A DNA stretch of 64,000 nucleotides from Kaistella soli (GTDB lineage: Bacteria > Bacteroidota > Bacteroidia > Flavobacteriales > Weeksellaceae), in assembly GCF_019038595.1 (NCBI RefSeq), contig NZ_JAHOPF010000001.1:496001-560000 (forward strand), read 5' to 3'. Position 1 is the first letter of the stretch. Every line of letters starts with the position of its first letter. Below, piece after piece: positions 51,209-59,693 of this stretch. The notes under the pieces were generated by a model. That model was not told the origin of the DNA. It saw only the letters and a list, made by a program, of their open reading frames with translations, and did not search any database. A program made the translations under genes and the position numbers.

Positions 51209-52714
51209 TTAATTTACTCCGTGCATTTTCTTTTCTAACCAACGGCTCATTACGAACAGAATTAATGCTGCAACACCACACATTACGATGAATACGAGGA
51301 AGAAATCGAAAAGATTAGCAATCTCATATCCTAAGAAGTGGGTAGTTTTTTCTCCCTGTCCGGCTTCTCCGTTTCCTGGAATCAATGCTGACAAAGTTCC
51401 CGCAAATTTGTTTGCAGCCGCATTTGCCAGAAACCATGTTCCCATTAACAGTGAAGAAAAACGAAGCGGTGAAAGTTTAGATACCATTGAAAGTCCTATC
51501 GGAGAAAGACAAAGTTCTCCCATGGTGTGAATTACATAAAGCGCAATCAGCCAGAACATGGAAACTTTATCCATGATTCCAAGACCGTATACTGCAAATG
51601 CGATTACTACATAACCTAATGAAACCAATGCCAAACCAATCGCCATTTTCTTTGGTGAAGAAGGCTCCATACCTCTGTTTCCTAATCTCAGCCATAAAGA
51701 TGAGAATAATGGAGCCAATAGGATAATTGCCAATGGATTAACTGACTGGAAGTAACTTGCAGGCATTTCCCAACCGAATAAATTTCTGTCGGTTTGTCTG
51801 TCTGCAAAAATAGTTAATGAAGCTCCGGCCTGCTCGAATGCACCCCAGAAGAATATAACAAAGAATGCGAGAATGAAAATAACCATAATTCTCTCGCGTT
51901 CCTGTTTTGTTAAAGATTTATCTGTTAAAACGATAAGTGGCATTGCAACCATGGCACCATAAATTAAATAACCAATAATGTCAAGATCGCTTTGGAACAT
52001 TGTTTTGAAATTCATCAAAAAGAAAATTACTCCAATTGAACCTAAAACAAGTCCGATCTGTGCAATACCAAATTTGTTAGTAGGCATACCGATTGGTTTG
52101 TTTTCATGGTCAATAAGTAATTTGTTTTTCTGCAGCATGAAGGTAAATAAACCGATTACCATCCCAATTCCTGCCGCAAGGAATCCCCACTTAAAATCAA
52201 CTTTTTCAGCCAGGGTTCCGCAAATCAGCGGAGAGAAAAACGCTCCAAGGTTAATACCCATATAGAAAATGGTAAAAGCAGAATCAACTCTTCGGTCCCC
52301 TTTGGGATATAGCTGACCTACCATTGTGGAAATATTCGGTTTGAAAAATCCGTTTCCGATAATCAGCATCGTAAGACCGATCCACATCAAAGTAATGGCA
52401 GAACCTCCCGAGGTAGACGCACTGAAAAACATAATAAACTGACCCAGAGCCATCAGAACGCCTCCGATTTCGATACTTCTTCTGTTCCCCAGAAAACGGT
52501 CTGCAAGATAACCTCCTAAAAGCGGGGTAAGATATACCAGGCCGGTGTAACTTCCGTAAATTTGTGAAGCTTCTGCGTCGCCCATTAAAAGCATTTTCGT
52601 CATATACAAAACGAAAATCGCACGCATACCGTAATAAGAGAAACGCTCCCACATTTCTGTCATAAACAAAAGATAGAGTCCTTTCGGGTGCCCTGTTTGC
52701 ACTGCTGTGTCCAT
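51209..52714 (-). CDS. POT-family proton/peptide transporter (copy 2)
   Basis: A 501-residue POT transporter. The motif reads TEMWERFSYYGMRAIFVLY, the canonical FSYYG form, with IGNGFFKPNISTMVGQLY and MGELCLSPIGLSMVSKL. Many membrane helices are evident. It lies between copies 1 and 3, with terminators on both sides, so it is likely transcribed on its own. Confidence 0.93.
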   Translation of the reverse strand: MDTAVQTGHPKGLYLLFMTEMWERFSYYGMRAIFVLYMTKMLLMGDAEASQIYGSYTGLVYLTPLLGGYLADRFLGNRRSIEIGGVLMALGQFIMFFSASTSGGSAITLMWIGLTMLIIGNGFFKPNISTMVGQLYPKGDRRVDSAFTIFYMGINLGAFFSPLICGTLAEKVDFKWGFLAAGIGMVIGLFTFMLQKNKLLIDHENKPIGMPTNKFGIAQIGLVLGSIGVIFFLMNFKTMFQSDLDIIGYLIYGAMVAMPLIVLTDKSLTKQERERIMVIFILAFFVIFFWGAFEQAGASLTIFADRQTDRNLFGWEMPASYFQSVNPLAIILLAPLFSSLWLRLGNRGMEPSSPKKMAIGLALVSLGYVVIAFAVYGLGIMDKVSMFWLIALYVIHTMGELCLSPIGLSMVSKLSPLRFSSLLMGTWFLANAAANKFAGTLSALIPGNGEAGQGEKTTHFLGYEIANLFDFFLVFIVMCGVAALILFVMSRWLEKKMHGVN

Positions 52715-52785
52715 ATTTTTTATGTGTTAATAATTGTTAAGAAGCAAATATAGTTTTTTTTCCTTTTCTGCGGTGATAATTTTTA

Positions 52786-52826
52786 TTTTAAAAAAAAGAA
52801 AAGTGCCGAATTTCTTCAGCACTTTT
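52786..52826 (-). terminator. Terminator after POT copy 3
   Basis: On the minus strand AAAAGTGCTGAA pairs with TTCGGCACTTTT (one T-G pair, loop of 4), followed by T-runs. Confidence 0.85.
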
Positions 52827-52847
52827 TAAGATATGTAAATAATATAA

Positions 52848-54515
52848 TTAATTCACTCCCTTTTCCTTCATTATCTTATTTAATCTTTTCAGAATCGATA
52901 ATCCGAGAAGAGTAGCTAAGAGCAATAAACCGAAGTTTACAATGAAAAAATTTGCCTTGTTTTCGTAGTCATACCAAAAACTTGCCAATACTCCAGAAAG
53001 TTTGTTTCCGATAGAAGTGGAAAGAAAGAAACCTCCCATCATCAAAGCGGTAATCCTAGGAGGAGAAAGTTTCGAAACCAGAGACAGTCCCATCGGTGAA
53101 AGGCATAATTCGCCAATGGTAATAACACCGTAAGCTGCCACCAGCCAAAGTGCGGAGACTTTAACCAAACCATTGTCACCGGCGTACACCGCGCCTATCA
53201 TTACCAAACACGAAAGTGCAGAAATGAATAGACCGAGAACAATTTTGCTCGGTGTGGTAGGTTCTTTGCCTTTTTTTCGGAGGTACATAAAAAAGCCTAC
53301 TACGACAGGAGTTAAAATAATTACCCAAAACGGATTTACCGACTGGAATAACTCTGTATTATAGAGATAAACATTTTTCTCCGGATTAGCTTCCATCACT
53401 GCTTTCTTTGCTGGATCTTCATTCCTGAAATAGATGTCTTTTCCCTGCTCTTTTACCGCATTTCCTGCTTTATCTTTTTGAGCCTGATATTGATTGTCAT
53501 AAACATTAACTTCCTTTGTCTCATAATTTTTTGAATCTACAAGGTAAATAGATTCCAGAGGTTTCTCTGCTACAGCCGGAACACTTCTGTCCGTATAATA
53601 GTTTGCCCATCTTGTAAGCGCGGTTCCGTTCTGTTTAAAAACTGCCCAGAACATTAAACTTACCGCGAAAATTGCAAGTAAAGCACCGATAGGTTTTTTA
53701 TCTTCCGCGTTGGCTTTAACATAAAGCATCACATAAAAATATACCACCGGAAGACACGCAAATATGAAGGCATCCGTAGAATCGCTACCGAAAATATTAT
53801 CCGGAATTATCCAACCGATAATACCTGCAATAATTGCCGGTAAAAAAACTTTAACCAAAATATCTGAAATCTTGGTGTCACCTTCCTGAGCTGGCTTAAT
53901 AACATTCGCTTTTAAAATATGCTTTCTTCCTAATGTAAAGATGATCAAACCTAGAAACATACCAACTCCTGCGGTCATAAATGCTTCTCCCCAACCGAAT
54001 TTGTTACGCATGAATGCTGCGATGATATTACAAACAAAAGCACCGATATTAATTCCCATATAGAAGATGTTGTAACCCGCATCTTTATTGGCTTTATACG
54101 GTTCTTCTTCATAAAGATTTCCCAACAGGGTGGAGATACTCGGTTTGAAGAATCCGTTTCCTAGAATAATTAAACCCATAGAAGCGTAAAACAGAGAAAT
54201 ATCCTGAAAATATCCTAATCCGATATAGCCAAGACCCATCAATGCTCCTCCGATGTAAATCGCTTTCATATAACCTAAAACGCGGTCGGCCAAAAAACCG
54301 CCAAGAAAAGGCGTCAGATAGGTGAGGGCGATGAATGTACCAAAGATATCGTCTGCATTTTTATCATTAAAAGAAAGTCCGCCTGTTTCTTTCGGGTCGA
54401 TCATGTACAGAACAAAAATTCCGAGAATGAGATAATATCCGAAACGCTCCCACATTTCTGTGAAAAACAGGTATGGCAGCCCTTTTGGGTGTTTGTTTGT
54501 GGTCTTATTTTCCAT
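52848..54515 (-). CDS. POT-family proton/peptide transporter with loop insertion (copy 3)
   Basis: A 555-residue POT transporter, about 50 residues longer than copies 1 and 2. The motif is TEMWERFGYYLILGIFVLYM, with ILGNGFFKPSISTLLGNLY and IGELCLSPMGLSLVSKL. The extra length is mostly a hydrophilic insert (about residues 305-385) between two membrane helices, with KNYETKEVNVYDNQYQAQKD and DIYFRNEDPAKKA. This loop probably faces the periplasm. It is the POT gene nearest the DPP4 gene, which ends 87 bases upstream. Confidence 0.92.
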   Translation of the reverse strand: MENKTTNKHPKGLPYLFFTEMWERFGYYLILGIFVLYMIDPKETGGLSFNDKNADDIFGTFIALTYLTPFLGGFLADRVLGYMKAIYIGGALMGLGYIGLGYFQDISLFYASMGLIILGNGFFKPSISTLLGNLYEEEPYKANKDAGYNIFYMGINIGAFVCNIIAAFMRNKFGWGEAFMTAGVGMFLGLIIFTLGRKHILKANVIKPAQEGDTKISDILVKVFLPAIIAGIIGWIIPDNIFGSDSTDAFIFACLPVVYFYVMLYVKANAEDKKPIGALLAIFAVSLMFWAVFKQNGTALTRWANYYTDRSVPAVAEKPLESIYLVDSKNYETKEVNVYDNQYQAQKDKAGNAVKEQGKDIYFRNEDPAKKAVMEANPEKNVYLYNTELFQSVNPFWVIILTPVVVGFFMYLRKKGKEPTTPSKIVLGLFISALSCLVMIGAVYAGDNGLVKVSALWLVAAYGVITIGELCLSPMGLSLVSKLSPPRITALMMGGFFLSTSIGNKLSGVLASFWYDYENKANFFIVNFGLLLLATLLGLSILKRLNKIMKEKGVN

Positions 54516-54552
54516 TTTTTAAGTTATTTCAGTAAATATATTTTTGATTAAT

Positions 54553-54578
54553 AAAAAAAGCTCCGGTAAAAGAGCTTT
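54553..54578 (-). terminator. Terminator after the DPP4 gene
   Basis: On the minus strand AAAGCTC pairs with GAGCTTT (7 bp, loop of 8), followed by seven T. Confidence 0.8.
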
Positions 54579-54602
54579 CGGTATCATTTGAAAACGGTTT
54601 TA

Positions 54603-56729
54603 TTAAAGGTTTTGTAAAATAAAATCGGTCATTTTCTGATAAAGTTGTGGACGGGTCTGTCCGCCGAATATTCCGTGATTTTTATCCGGATAAGCCATGA
54701 ATTCGAACTGTTTTTTGTTTTGAATCAAAGCTTCAGAAAATTCCATTGAATTCTGGAAATGTACATTGTCATCAGCTGTTCCGTGGATTAACAGGAACTT
54801 TCCTTTCAACAGTTTGGCATATTCTGTAGGTGAATTTTCGTCATAACCTTTAGGGTTTTCCTGTGGAGTTCTTAAGAATCTTTCCGTGTAAACGGTATCA
54901 TAATATCTCCAGTTGGTTACCGGTGCTACCGCAATACCTGCTTTGAAAACATCTGCACCTTTCGTAAGCGCCAGACTTGCCATGTATCCGCCAAAACTCC
55001 ATCCGAAAATCCCAATTCTGGATTTGTCGATATAACTTTGATTTCCGAACCATTTCGCTGCGGTAATCTGATCTTCAATCTCGTATTTACCAAGGTTCAT
55101 ATACGTAACTTTTTTGTATTTTGTGCCTTTGAAACCGGTTCCGCGTCCGTCAACACATGCTACAATATATCCCTGCTGAACCAGATGATTGAACCACAAA
55201 CCGTTCCCGCCATCCCAGGAATTCGATACGCTTTGCGATCCCGGTCCTGAATACTGGAACATGAAAAGCGGATATTTTTTATTCGGGTCGAAATTTTTCG
55301 GTTTCATCACCCACGCATTCATCTGATCACCGGCTTCATTTGGAATGGTCAGATATTCTCTTGCCACCCAATTGTCAGCCTGCAGTTTTTTCAACTGCTC
55401 ATTATTGTTCTGAAGTTCTTTTACAGTTTTTCCGTTTCCGTCCTTCAAAACGTAGGTGTAAGGTCTTGTGGAAGTGGAGGAAGTCTCGATGAAATAATTG
55501 TAATTTCCGCTGAAGCTCGCACTGTTATTTCCTTCACCGTTCGAAAGAAGTGTTGTTTTTCCGTTTTCGATATTCACTTTGGAAACTACTTTGTTGATGC
55601 TTCCTTTTTCGGTGGTCTGAATAAGAACTTCTTTTGTTTTTGGATTAAATCCGTAATAATCAGTTACTTCCCAGTTTCCTTTGGTGATCTGTTTTTTCAG
55701 TTTTCCGTTTTGATCATACCAGTACAAATGGCGGTTTCCGTCACGTTCCGAACCCCAGATGAATGAGTTGTCAGCAAGAAATTCTAAAGTCACATTATCG
55801 GTATCTACCCATTTATCGTCGGTTTCTGTAAATAACTTCTGGATATTTCCTGTTTTGGTATTCACTTTTAAAACATCTGATGCATTTTGGGTTCTTTCAG
55901 AAGTAATTAAAATAATTTCATCCGCTTTTGCTGTTTTATATATGTTCGGAATGTAGTAATTTTTGAAACCTGAAAGATCTAAAGGAATGGTTTTTCCGGA
56001 ATCCAATCGGAATAATTGCGCTGAAACCACTGAGTTTTTTTCACCTGCTTTAGGATATTTAAACCGCATTTCTGAAGGATAGAGCTGCTTTCCGTAAATC
56101 GGGATATACATTTCCGGAACTTCAGTTTCGTTGGATTTAACAAAAACAATCGCATCTGAATTTTTGGTCCATTCATATTGTTTTGCATGTCCGAATTCCT
56201 CTTCATAAACCCAGTCTGCAAGACCGTTAAGAATGGAATTCTTCTTTCCGTCTGTAGTAATCTGTGTGATTTTTCCTGAACTCAGATCCTGGTAGAAAAG
56301 ATTGTTTTCTGAAATAAAAGCAACCTTGGTTCCGTCAGGTGAGAAAGTAGGTTCCTGAACTGAGTTTCCGTTATTTAAATTCAAGACTTTCCCCGATTTT
56401 AAATCTTTTACATCAAATTTCCCCAGGAAAGAATGTCTGTAAATAGGGTCACTGCTTTTTAATAACAGTATCTTAGATTCGTCATCATTGAAAATATAGG
56501 ATTGGTAACTTCCGTCAACAATATTTCCTTCTTTCATCGAAGTTTTATAGGAATATTTTGCAATTCCTGTCGGCTCGATCACCGCGTAATTTTCACCGTT
56601 TTTCAGCGAAGCAATTCCTGAGATTCCTTTTCCGCGGTAATACCCGGAATATATTTTATCAAGTGTAATCTCTTGCGAGAAAACCATTACAGAAGCAATG
56701 ACTGAGAGGGATAAAAAGATTTTTTTCAT
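54603..56729 (-). CDS. Dipeptidyl peptidase IV (S9B serine peptidase)
   Basis: A 708-residue secreted peptidase that removes X-Pro or X-Ala dipeptides. The signal peptide ends SVMVFSQ (about residue 19). The N-terminal beta-propeller is residues about 40-450, including DWVYEEEFGHAKQYEW, the DPP4 signature with the N-terminus-binding EE pair. The C-terminal alpha/beta-hydrolase has the nucleophile in IGIFGWSFGGYMAS, Asp in LIHGTADDNVHF and His in YPDKNHGIFGG. It feeds dipeptides to the three POT transporters downstream on the same strand. Confidence 0.93.
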   Translation of the reverse strand: MKKIFLSLSVIASVMVFSQEITLDKIYSGYYRGKGISGIASLKNGENYAVIEPTGIAKYSYKTSMKEGNIVDGSYQSYIFNDDESKILLLKSSDPIYRHSFLGKFDVKDLKSGKVLNLNNGNSVQEPTFSPDGTKVAFISENNLFYQDLSSGKITQITTDGKKNSILNGLADWVYEEEFGHAKQYEWTKNSDAIVFVKSNETEVPEMYIPIYGKQLYPSEMRFKYPKAGEKNSVVSAQLFRLDSGKTIPLDLSGFKNYYIPNIYKTAKADEIILITSERTQNASDVLKVNTKTGNIQKLFTETDDKWVDTDNVTLEFLADNSFIWGSERDGNRHLYWYDQNGKLKKQITKGNWEVTDYYGFNPKTKEVLIQTTEKGSINKVVSKVNIENGKTTLLSNGEGNNSASFSGNYNYFIETSSTSTRPYTYVLKDGNGKTVKELQNNNEQLKKLQADNWVAREYLTIPNEAGDQMNAWVMKPKNFDPNKKYPLFMFQYSGPGSQSVSNSWDGGNGLWFNHLVQQGYIVACVDGRGTGFKGTKYKKVTYMNLGKYEIEDQITAAKWFGNQSYIDKSRIGIFGWSFGGYMASLALTKGADVFKAGIAVAPVTNWRYYDTVYTERFLRTPQENPKGYDENSPTEYAKLLKGKFLLIHGTADDNVHFQNSMEFSEALIQNKKQFEFMAYPDKNHGIFGGQTRPQLYQKMTDFILQNL

Positions 56730-56850
56730 GAATTAAATTTGATAAGATCTCAAAGATAGCAAAATTCTTAAAATAGCGTTAATCTTTCCTCAAATAGTAG
56801 TATTGGTAATAAAATTGTTGCTATTTTATAAAATAACTAAAAATCATCAA

Positions 56851-57318
56851 ATGGAAACTTTTAATTCAGAAAAATTGTGCAGCTACCGGTTAGATCACCG
56901 GAAAGTGCTTACTGGTTTTGCTAAATTCAGCGATGCCGAACGTTACGCAGAAGAAAACGGAGGTGAAGTAGTAGAAGTGGGTTTTACCGACGGAAATGAT
57001 AATCCCCAAATTACGAGCGCCGGCGGACTGATTGAAAAAAAACTCCATTTCTTTGTAGAAGCCGGACCGGATTATAAATTCATTCATTCATCAGATTCAG
57101 GATTTAGGCATTATGCTGATGATCTTCAGAAGCTTAAAGCTAAAGCCGACCGGCTGAGTCCCGAAGAGAAATATATTTCCAATGCTGAAATTGAAATTGC
57201 GGAAGATCCCATTATCGTTCTGAAAAATGATCATTTTGAATCCGTAACTTCCAGAGAAAGATGCAAATATCTGAAACATGCCCACGTTTACGAAATCGGA
57301 GTTTCATTACCTGTATAA
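56851..57318 (+). CDS. Hypothetical protein (155 aa)
   Basis: A 155-residue soluble, acidic protein starting METFNSEKLCSYRLDHRKVL. Its core has FAKFSDAERYAEENGGEVVE and LHFFVEAGPDYKFIHSSDSG. No family or signal peptide is recognised. The start at 56851 is preferred over an upstream frame with hydrophobic non-conserved sequence. The DUF6496 gene follows after 17 bases, so they probably share a transcript. Confidence 0.6.
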   Translation: METFNSEKLCSYRLDHRKVLTGFAKFSDAERYAEENGGEVVEVGFTDGNDNPQITSAGGLIEKKLHFFVEAGPDYKFIHSSDSGFRHYADDLQKLKAKADRLSPEEKYISNAEIEIAEDPIIVLKNDHFESVTSRERCKYLKHAHVYEIGVSLPV

Positions 57319-57335
57319 CTACAAAAATTACCAAA

Positions 57336-57521
57336 ATGGCAACGAAAAAATATTCCACCAAAGCAAGTGAAAAAATTGGTAAAGTGATGCACGAATTCAA
57401 AGAAGGCGAACTGAAATCTTCATCAGCAGACAAAGTTACTGACAAAAAGCAGGCGATCGCAATCGGTATTTCCGAAGCAAAAGAAGAGGGTTTAAAGGTT
57501 CCAAAAAAAACTAAAAAATAA
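57336..57521 (+). CDS. DUF6496 protein (61 aa)
   Basis: A 61-residue, Lys-rich protein beginning MATKKYSTKASEKIGKVMHE and containing KQAIAIGISEAKEEGLKVPK. Families of this type occur in many bacteria and have no fixed function. The positive charge may suit nucleic-acid contact. The start at 57336 follows the hypothetical gene by 17 bases. Confidence 0.8.
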   Translation: MATKKYSTKASEKIGKVMHEFKEGELKSSSADKVTDKKQAIAIGISEAKEEGLKVPKKTKK

Positions 57522-57557
57522 AGAAATCTGGAACCGGAATATTGACCGGAACCGAAT

Positions 57558-58913
57558 TTACTTCTGTTTTCCGTGGTCTTCGTTATGTGTAAAACCAATA
57601 GCCTTTACAGGTGCTTCTACGACTTTGTAGTTTTCAAGCTCGTCTTTCAACGCAGCCAATCTTTTAGGAAAATCATCGTAATTATTTACCGATACATCCT
57701 GTATAAAGTCAGCTACCTGGTTCAGATACTCTTCCGTAAGTTTAGTGGAAGCTTCGCGTAAAGCGGATTCTAAAAGTTTCCCTTCTATTTTAATATCTTC
57801 CGAACTGTTTTTTAAGTAACGGCTTCGGATTCGTTTTTTCAGACTTTGGGTAAAATCAATAATCATGGTATTTGAAAAGACTTTCATTTTTGAAGAAATC
57901 TCCTCCCAAAACGGAAGATGATCTGCGTTATTCTTCACTAAAATCTTCATTAGAAGTGCATCTTTGGTGAGATTTTCTGTCATATAATACAAAATCATTT
58001 CTGAACGTTCGCGTGCATTTGGGGGGAAAATAGGAATCATCACATCAAACCTTCCGGGTGCCAGAAGTTCCCTGTCAATTTCAACGACCGAAGTAGCTGA
58101 GCCTACCATCAACAGATCCTCCTGTTCAAAATGGTCAATATAATGCAGTACCATTTCTTTGGTTTCTTCGTCACATGAAGAAACAGATTTTGCGTCACTT
58201 CTTTCACTCATAATGTCATCGAAATCTTCCATGAAGAGAAGAACTTTTTTTTCTTTCATCATCTGAACTAAAAAATCGTTGAAACTGGTTTTATTCCCAT
58301 CAACAAAGGAAGTTCCGAAATAATATTTCTTTACCTCTTTAAACTGATATCCCACGATTTCTGCAATTTTTGTGGCCCAGAAAATTTTCCCGCTGCCCGG
58401 AGGACCGTAAAGAATAATCCCCGCAGGTTTATTAATTCCCCAATCGGTGAGCGGTGTAAGATTGATAAATGGATCTAAGGTTTTCGAAATAAAGAAAAAA
58501 AGGTCGCGGTAACCGATGAAATCACGTTCTGCCAAACTTGATTTTTTTCCGAAATAATTATATACAAACTGGTAGTTTCCTCCCAGTTTATGGTCAATTC
58601 CAAAACTTGAAACGGAGGATTTGTACATTCCGTTATCGAAAAGTTTGCCTTTGTCTGCTTCAATAACACCGGCAACTTTATCAGTAGGCTGGTGGATATT
58701 ACCTGCAATATCTTCAATAGACTTATTCTGTTCTAGATCAGTTTCATATTTTTTTAAGAAAGCAATATTTTCTCTGGCGAATTTTTCAAAATCTTTTTTA
58801 ACATCAAAACTTGTGGTAATACATTCCGAAAGTTCCAGATCAAAATCCTGAATGAATTTAATAAAACTTTCTGATGATATTTTAAGTTCCTTTGCAAGTA
58901 CGGCAAGTTTCAT
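57558..58913 (-). CDS. AAA+ ATPase with altered P-loop and IF2-N-like start
   Basis: A 451-residue protein. The N-terminus (KLAVLAKELKISSESFIKFI) recalls IF2-N helical domains. The AAA+ module lies at about residues 130-330. Walker A is ILYGPPGSGKIFWATKIAE, with Ile177 where Ser or Thr normally coordinates Mg. Walker B is VLLFMEDFDDIM, with ED instead of DE. Sensor and Arg-finger-like parts are VGSATSVVEIDRELLAPGRF. It resembles Cdc48/FtsH-type ATPase domains but without a protease. ATP turnover may be impaired or altered; the role is unknown. It lies 134 bases downstream of the XRE regulator on the same strand. Confidence 0.8.
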   Translation of the reverse strand: MKLAVLAKELKISSESFIKFIQDFDLELSECITTSFDVKKDFEKFARENIAFLKKYETDLEQNKSIEDIAGNIHQPTDKVAGVIEADKGKLFDNGMYKSSVSSFGIDHKLGGNYQFVYNYFGKKSSLAERDFIGYRDLFFFISKTLDPFINLTPLTDWGINKPAGIILYGPPGSGKIFWATKIAEIVGYQFKEVKKYYFGTSFVDGNKTSFNDFLVQMMKEKKVLLFMEDFDDIMSERSDAKSVSSCDEETKEMVLHYIDHFEQEDLLMVGSATSVVEIDRELLAPGRFDVMIPIFPPNARERSEMILYYMTENLTKDALLMKILVKNNADHLPFWEEISSKMKVFSNTMIIDFTQSLKKRIRSRYLKNSSEDIKIEGKLLESALREASTKLTEEYLNQVADFIQDVSVNNYDDFPKRLAALKDELENYKVVEAPVKAIGFTHNEDHGKQK

Positions 58914-59047
58914 ACAATAAATTTTTGTTTGATATTAATTCTACAAAAATTATGCTGAATTGGAACTTCAGTAAGATAAATGAAAATTTAAATCCTAAAA
59001 GTAAAGATTAGTGAATTTGGAAATCTTTCGTGATTAAAATTTGGGAA

Positions 59048-59560
59048 TTAAGGTTCAAAACTCTCAAATTTTCCATTCTCGTAAAACATTACAATTCTTT
59101 TTATTTTACTGCTTTGATTATCAGTCTGTTGATTCACGGTGTTTTTTTCCTGAACGTCTAATCGCTGAGAATCCGATATTTTTTCTTTTTCGGGAATTGG
59201 TGCGTAAATTTCCGATTCTCGCGGGAGATCTTTTTTCACTTGATCTTCACTTTCTGTTATGCCAAAATTATCATCGTCAATTAAAGAGAATAAATCGGGC
59301 AGGGAAGACGTCTTTGGTTTTTCGGGAATTACTTCCGGTTCCTGAGTTTTCAACATTTCGCCGTCACCCATAATTAACCAATCCCACTGTATTTGAGGAA
59401 AACGATCTTTTATCTTAATGAGAAAATCCAGGGAAGGTTTATTTCTTCCTGACGTGATGTGCGAAATGTTCGAACGCTGCACATCGATCTCATCAGCAAA
59501 TTCAGAAGAGGAAAGTTCTGAATATTCTATGATTTTTGAAATTCTCTCATTTAAATTCAT
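59048..59560 (-). CDS. XRE-family transcriptional regulator
   Basis: A 170-residue DNA-binding protein. The helix-turn-helix lies in residues 1-55 (ERISKIIEYSELSSSEFADE, VQRSNISHITSGRNKPSLDF). A long charged linker follows, then a short C-terminal IKRIVMFYENGKFESFEP motif seen in other Bacteroidetes XRE proteins. The start at 59560 (MNLNERIS) is preferred because a TACATTTG box lies 5 bases upstream. Palindromes of the form TTAC-N4-GTAA upstream suggest autorepression. Confidence 0.88.
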   Translation of the reverse strand: MNLNERISKIIEYSELSSSEFADEIDVQRSNISHITSGRNKPSLDFLIKIKDRFPQIQWDWLIMGDGEMLKTQEPEVIPEKPKTSSLPDLFSLIDDDNFGITESEDQVKKDLPRESEIYAPIPEKEKISDSQRLDVQEKNTVNQQTDNQSSKIKRIVMFYENGKFESFEP

Positions 59561-59562
59561 AG

Positions 59563-59642
59563 TTACAAATGTAAATAATATTTTCACAAATATAAAATAC
59601 AAAAGTAAACAAATTGATAAGTACTGCATTTACAAAAGTAAA
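59563..59642 (-). promoter_or_regulatory. Promoter and operator-like palindromes of the XRE gene
   Basis: The -7 box TACATTTG is at 59566-59573 on the minus strand. Three sites share TAC-N4-GTA: TTACAAATGTAA (59563-59574, over the promoter), TACAAAAGTA (59598-59607) and TTTACAAAAGTAAA (59629-59642, perfect). Spacing is about 32-33 bases centre to centre, three helical turns. Autoregulation is inference. Confidence 0.6.
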
Positions 59643-59664
59643 CCAACGTGTATGACGTTGGTTT
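59640..59664 (-). terminator. Hairpin downstream of the TerC-type gene
   Basis: A perfect 10-bp stem AAACCAACGT (59640-59649) with ACGTTGGTTT (59655-59664), loop of 5; on the minus strand followed by T-rich sequence. Confidence 0.7.
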
Positions 59665-59693
59665 GATGGATATTGAGTAAGATTAATTTAAAA

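Noticed and set aside
59048-59642. Prophage repressor region
   Set aside because: The XRE gene and palindromes look phage-like, but no integrase, structural or lysis gene lies nearby and the neighbours are chromosomal.
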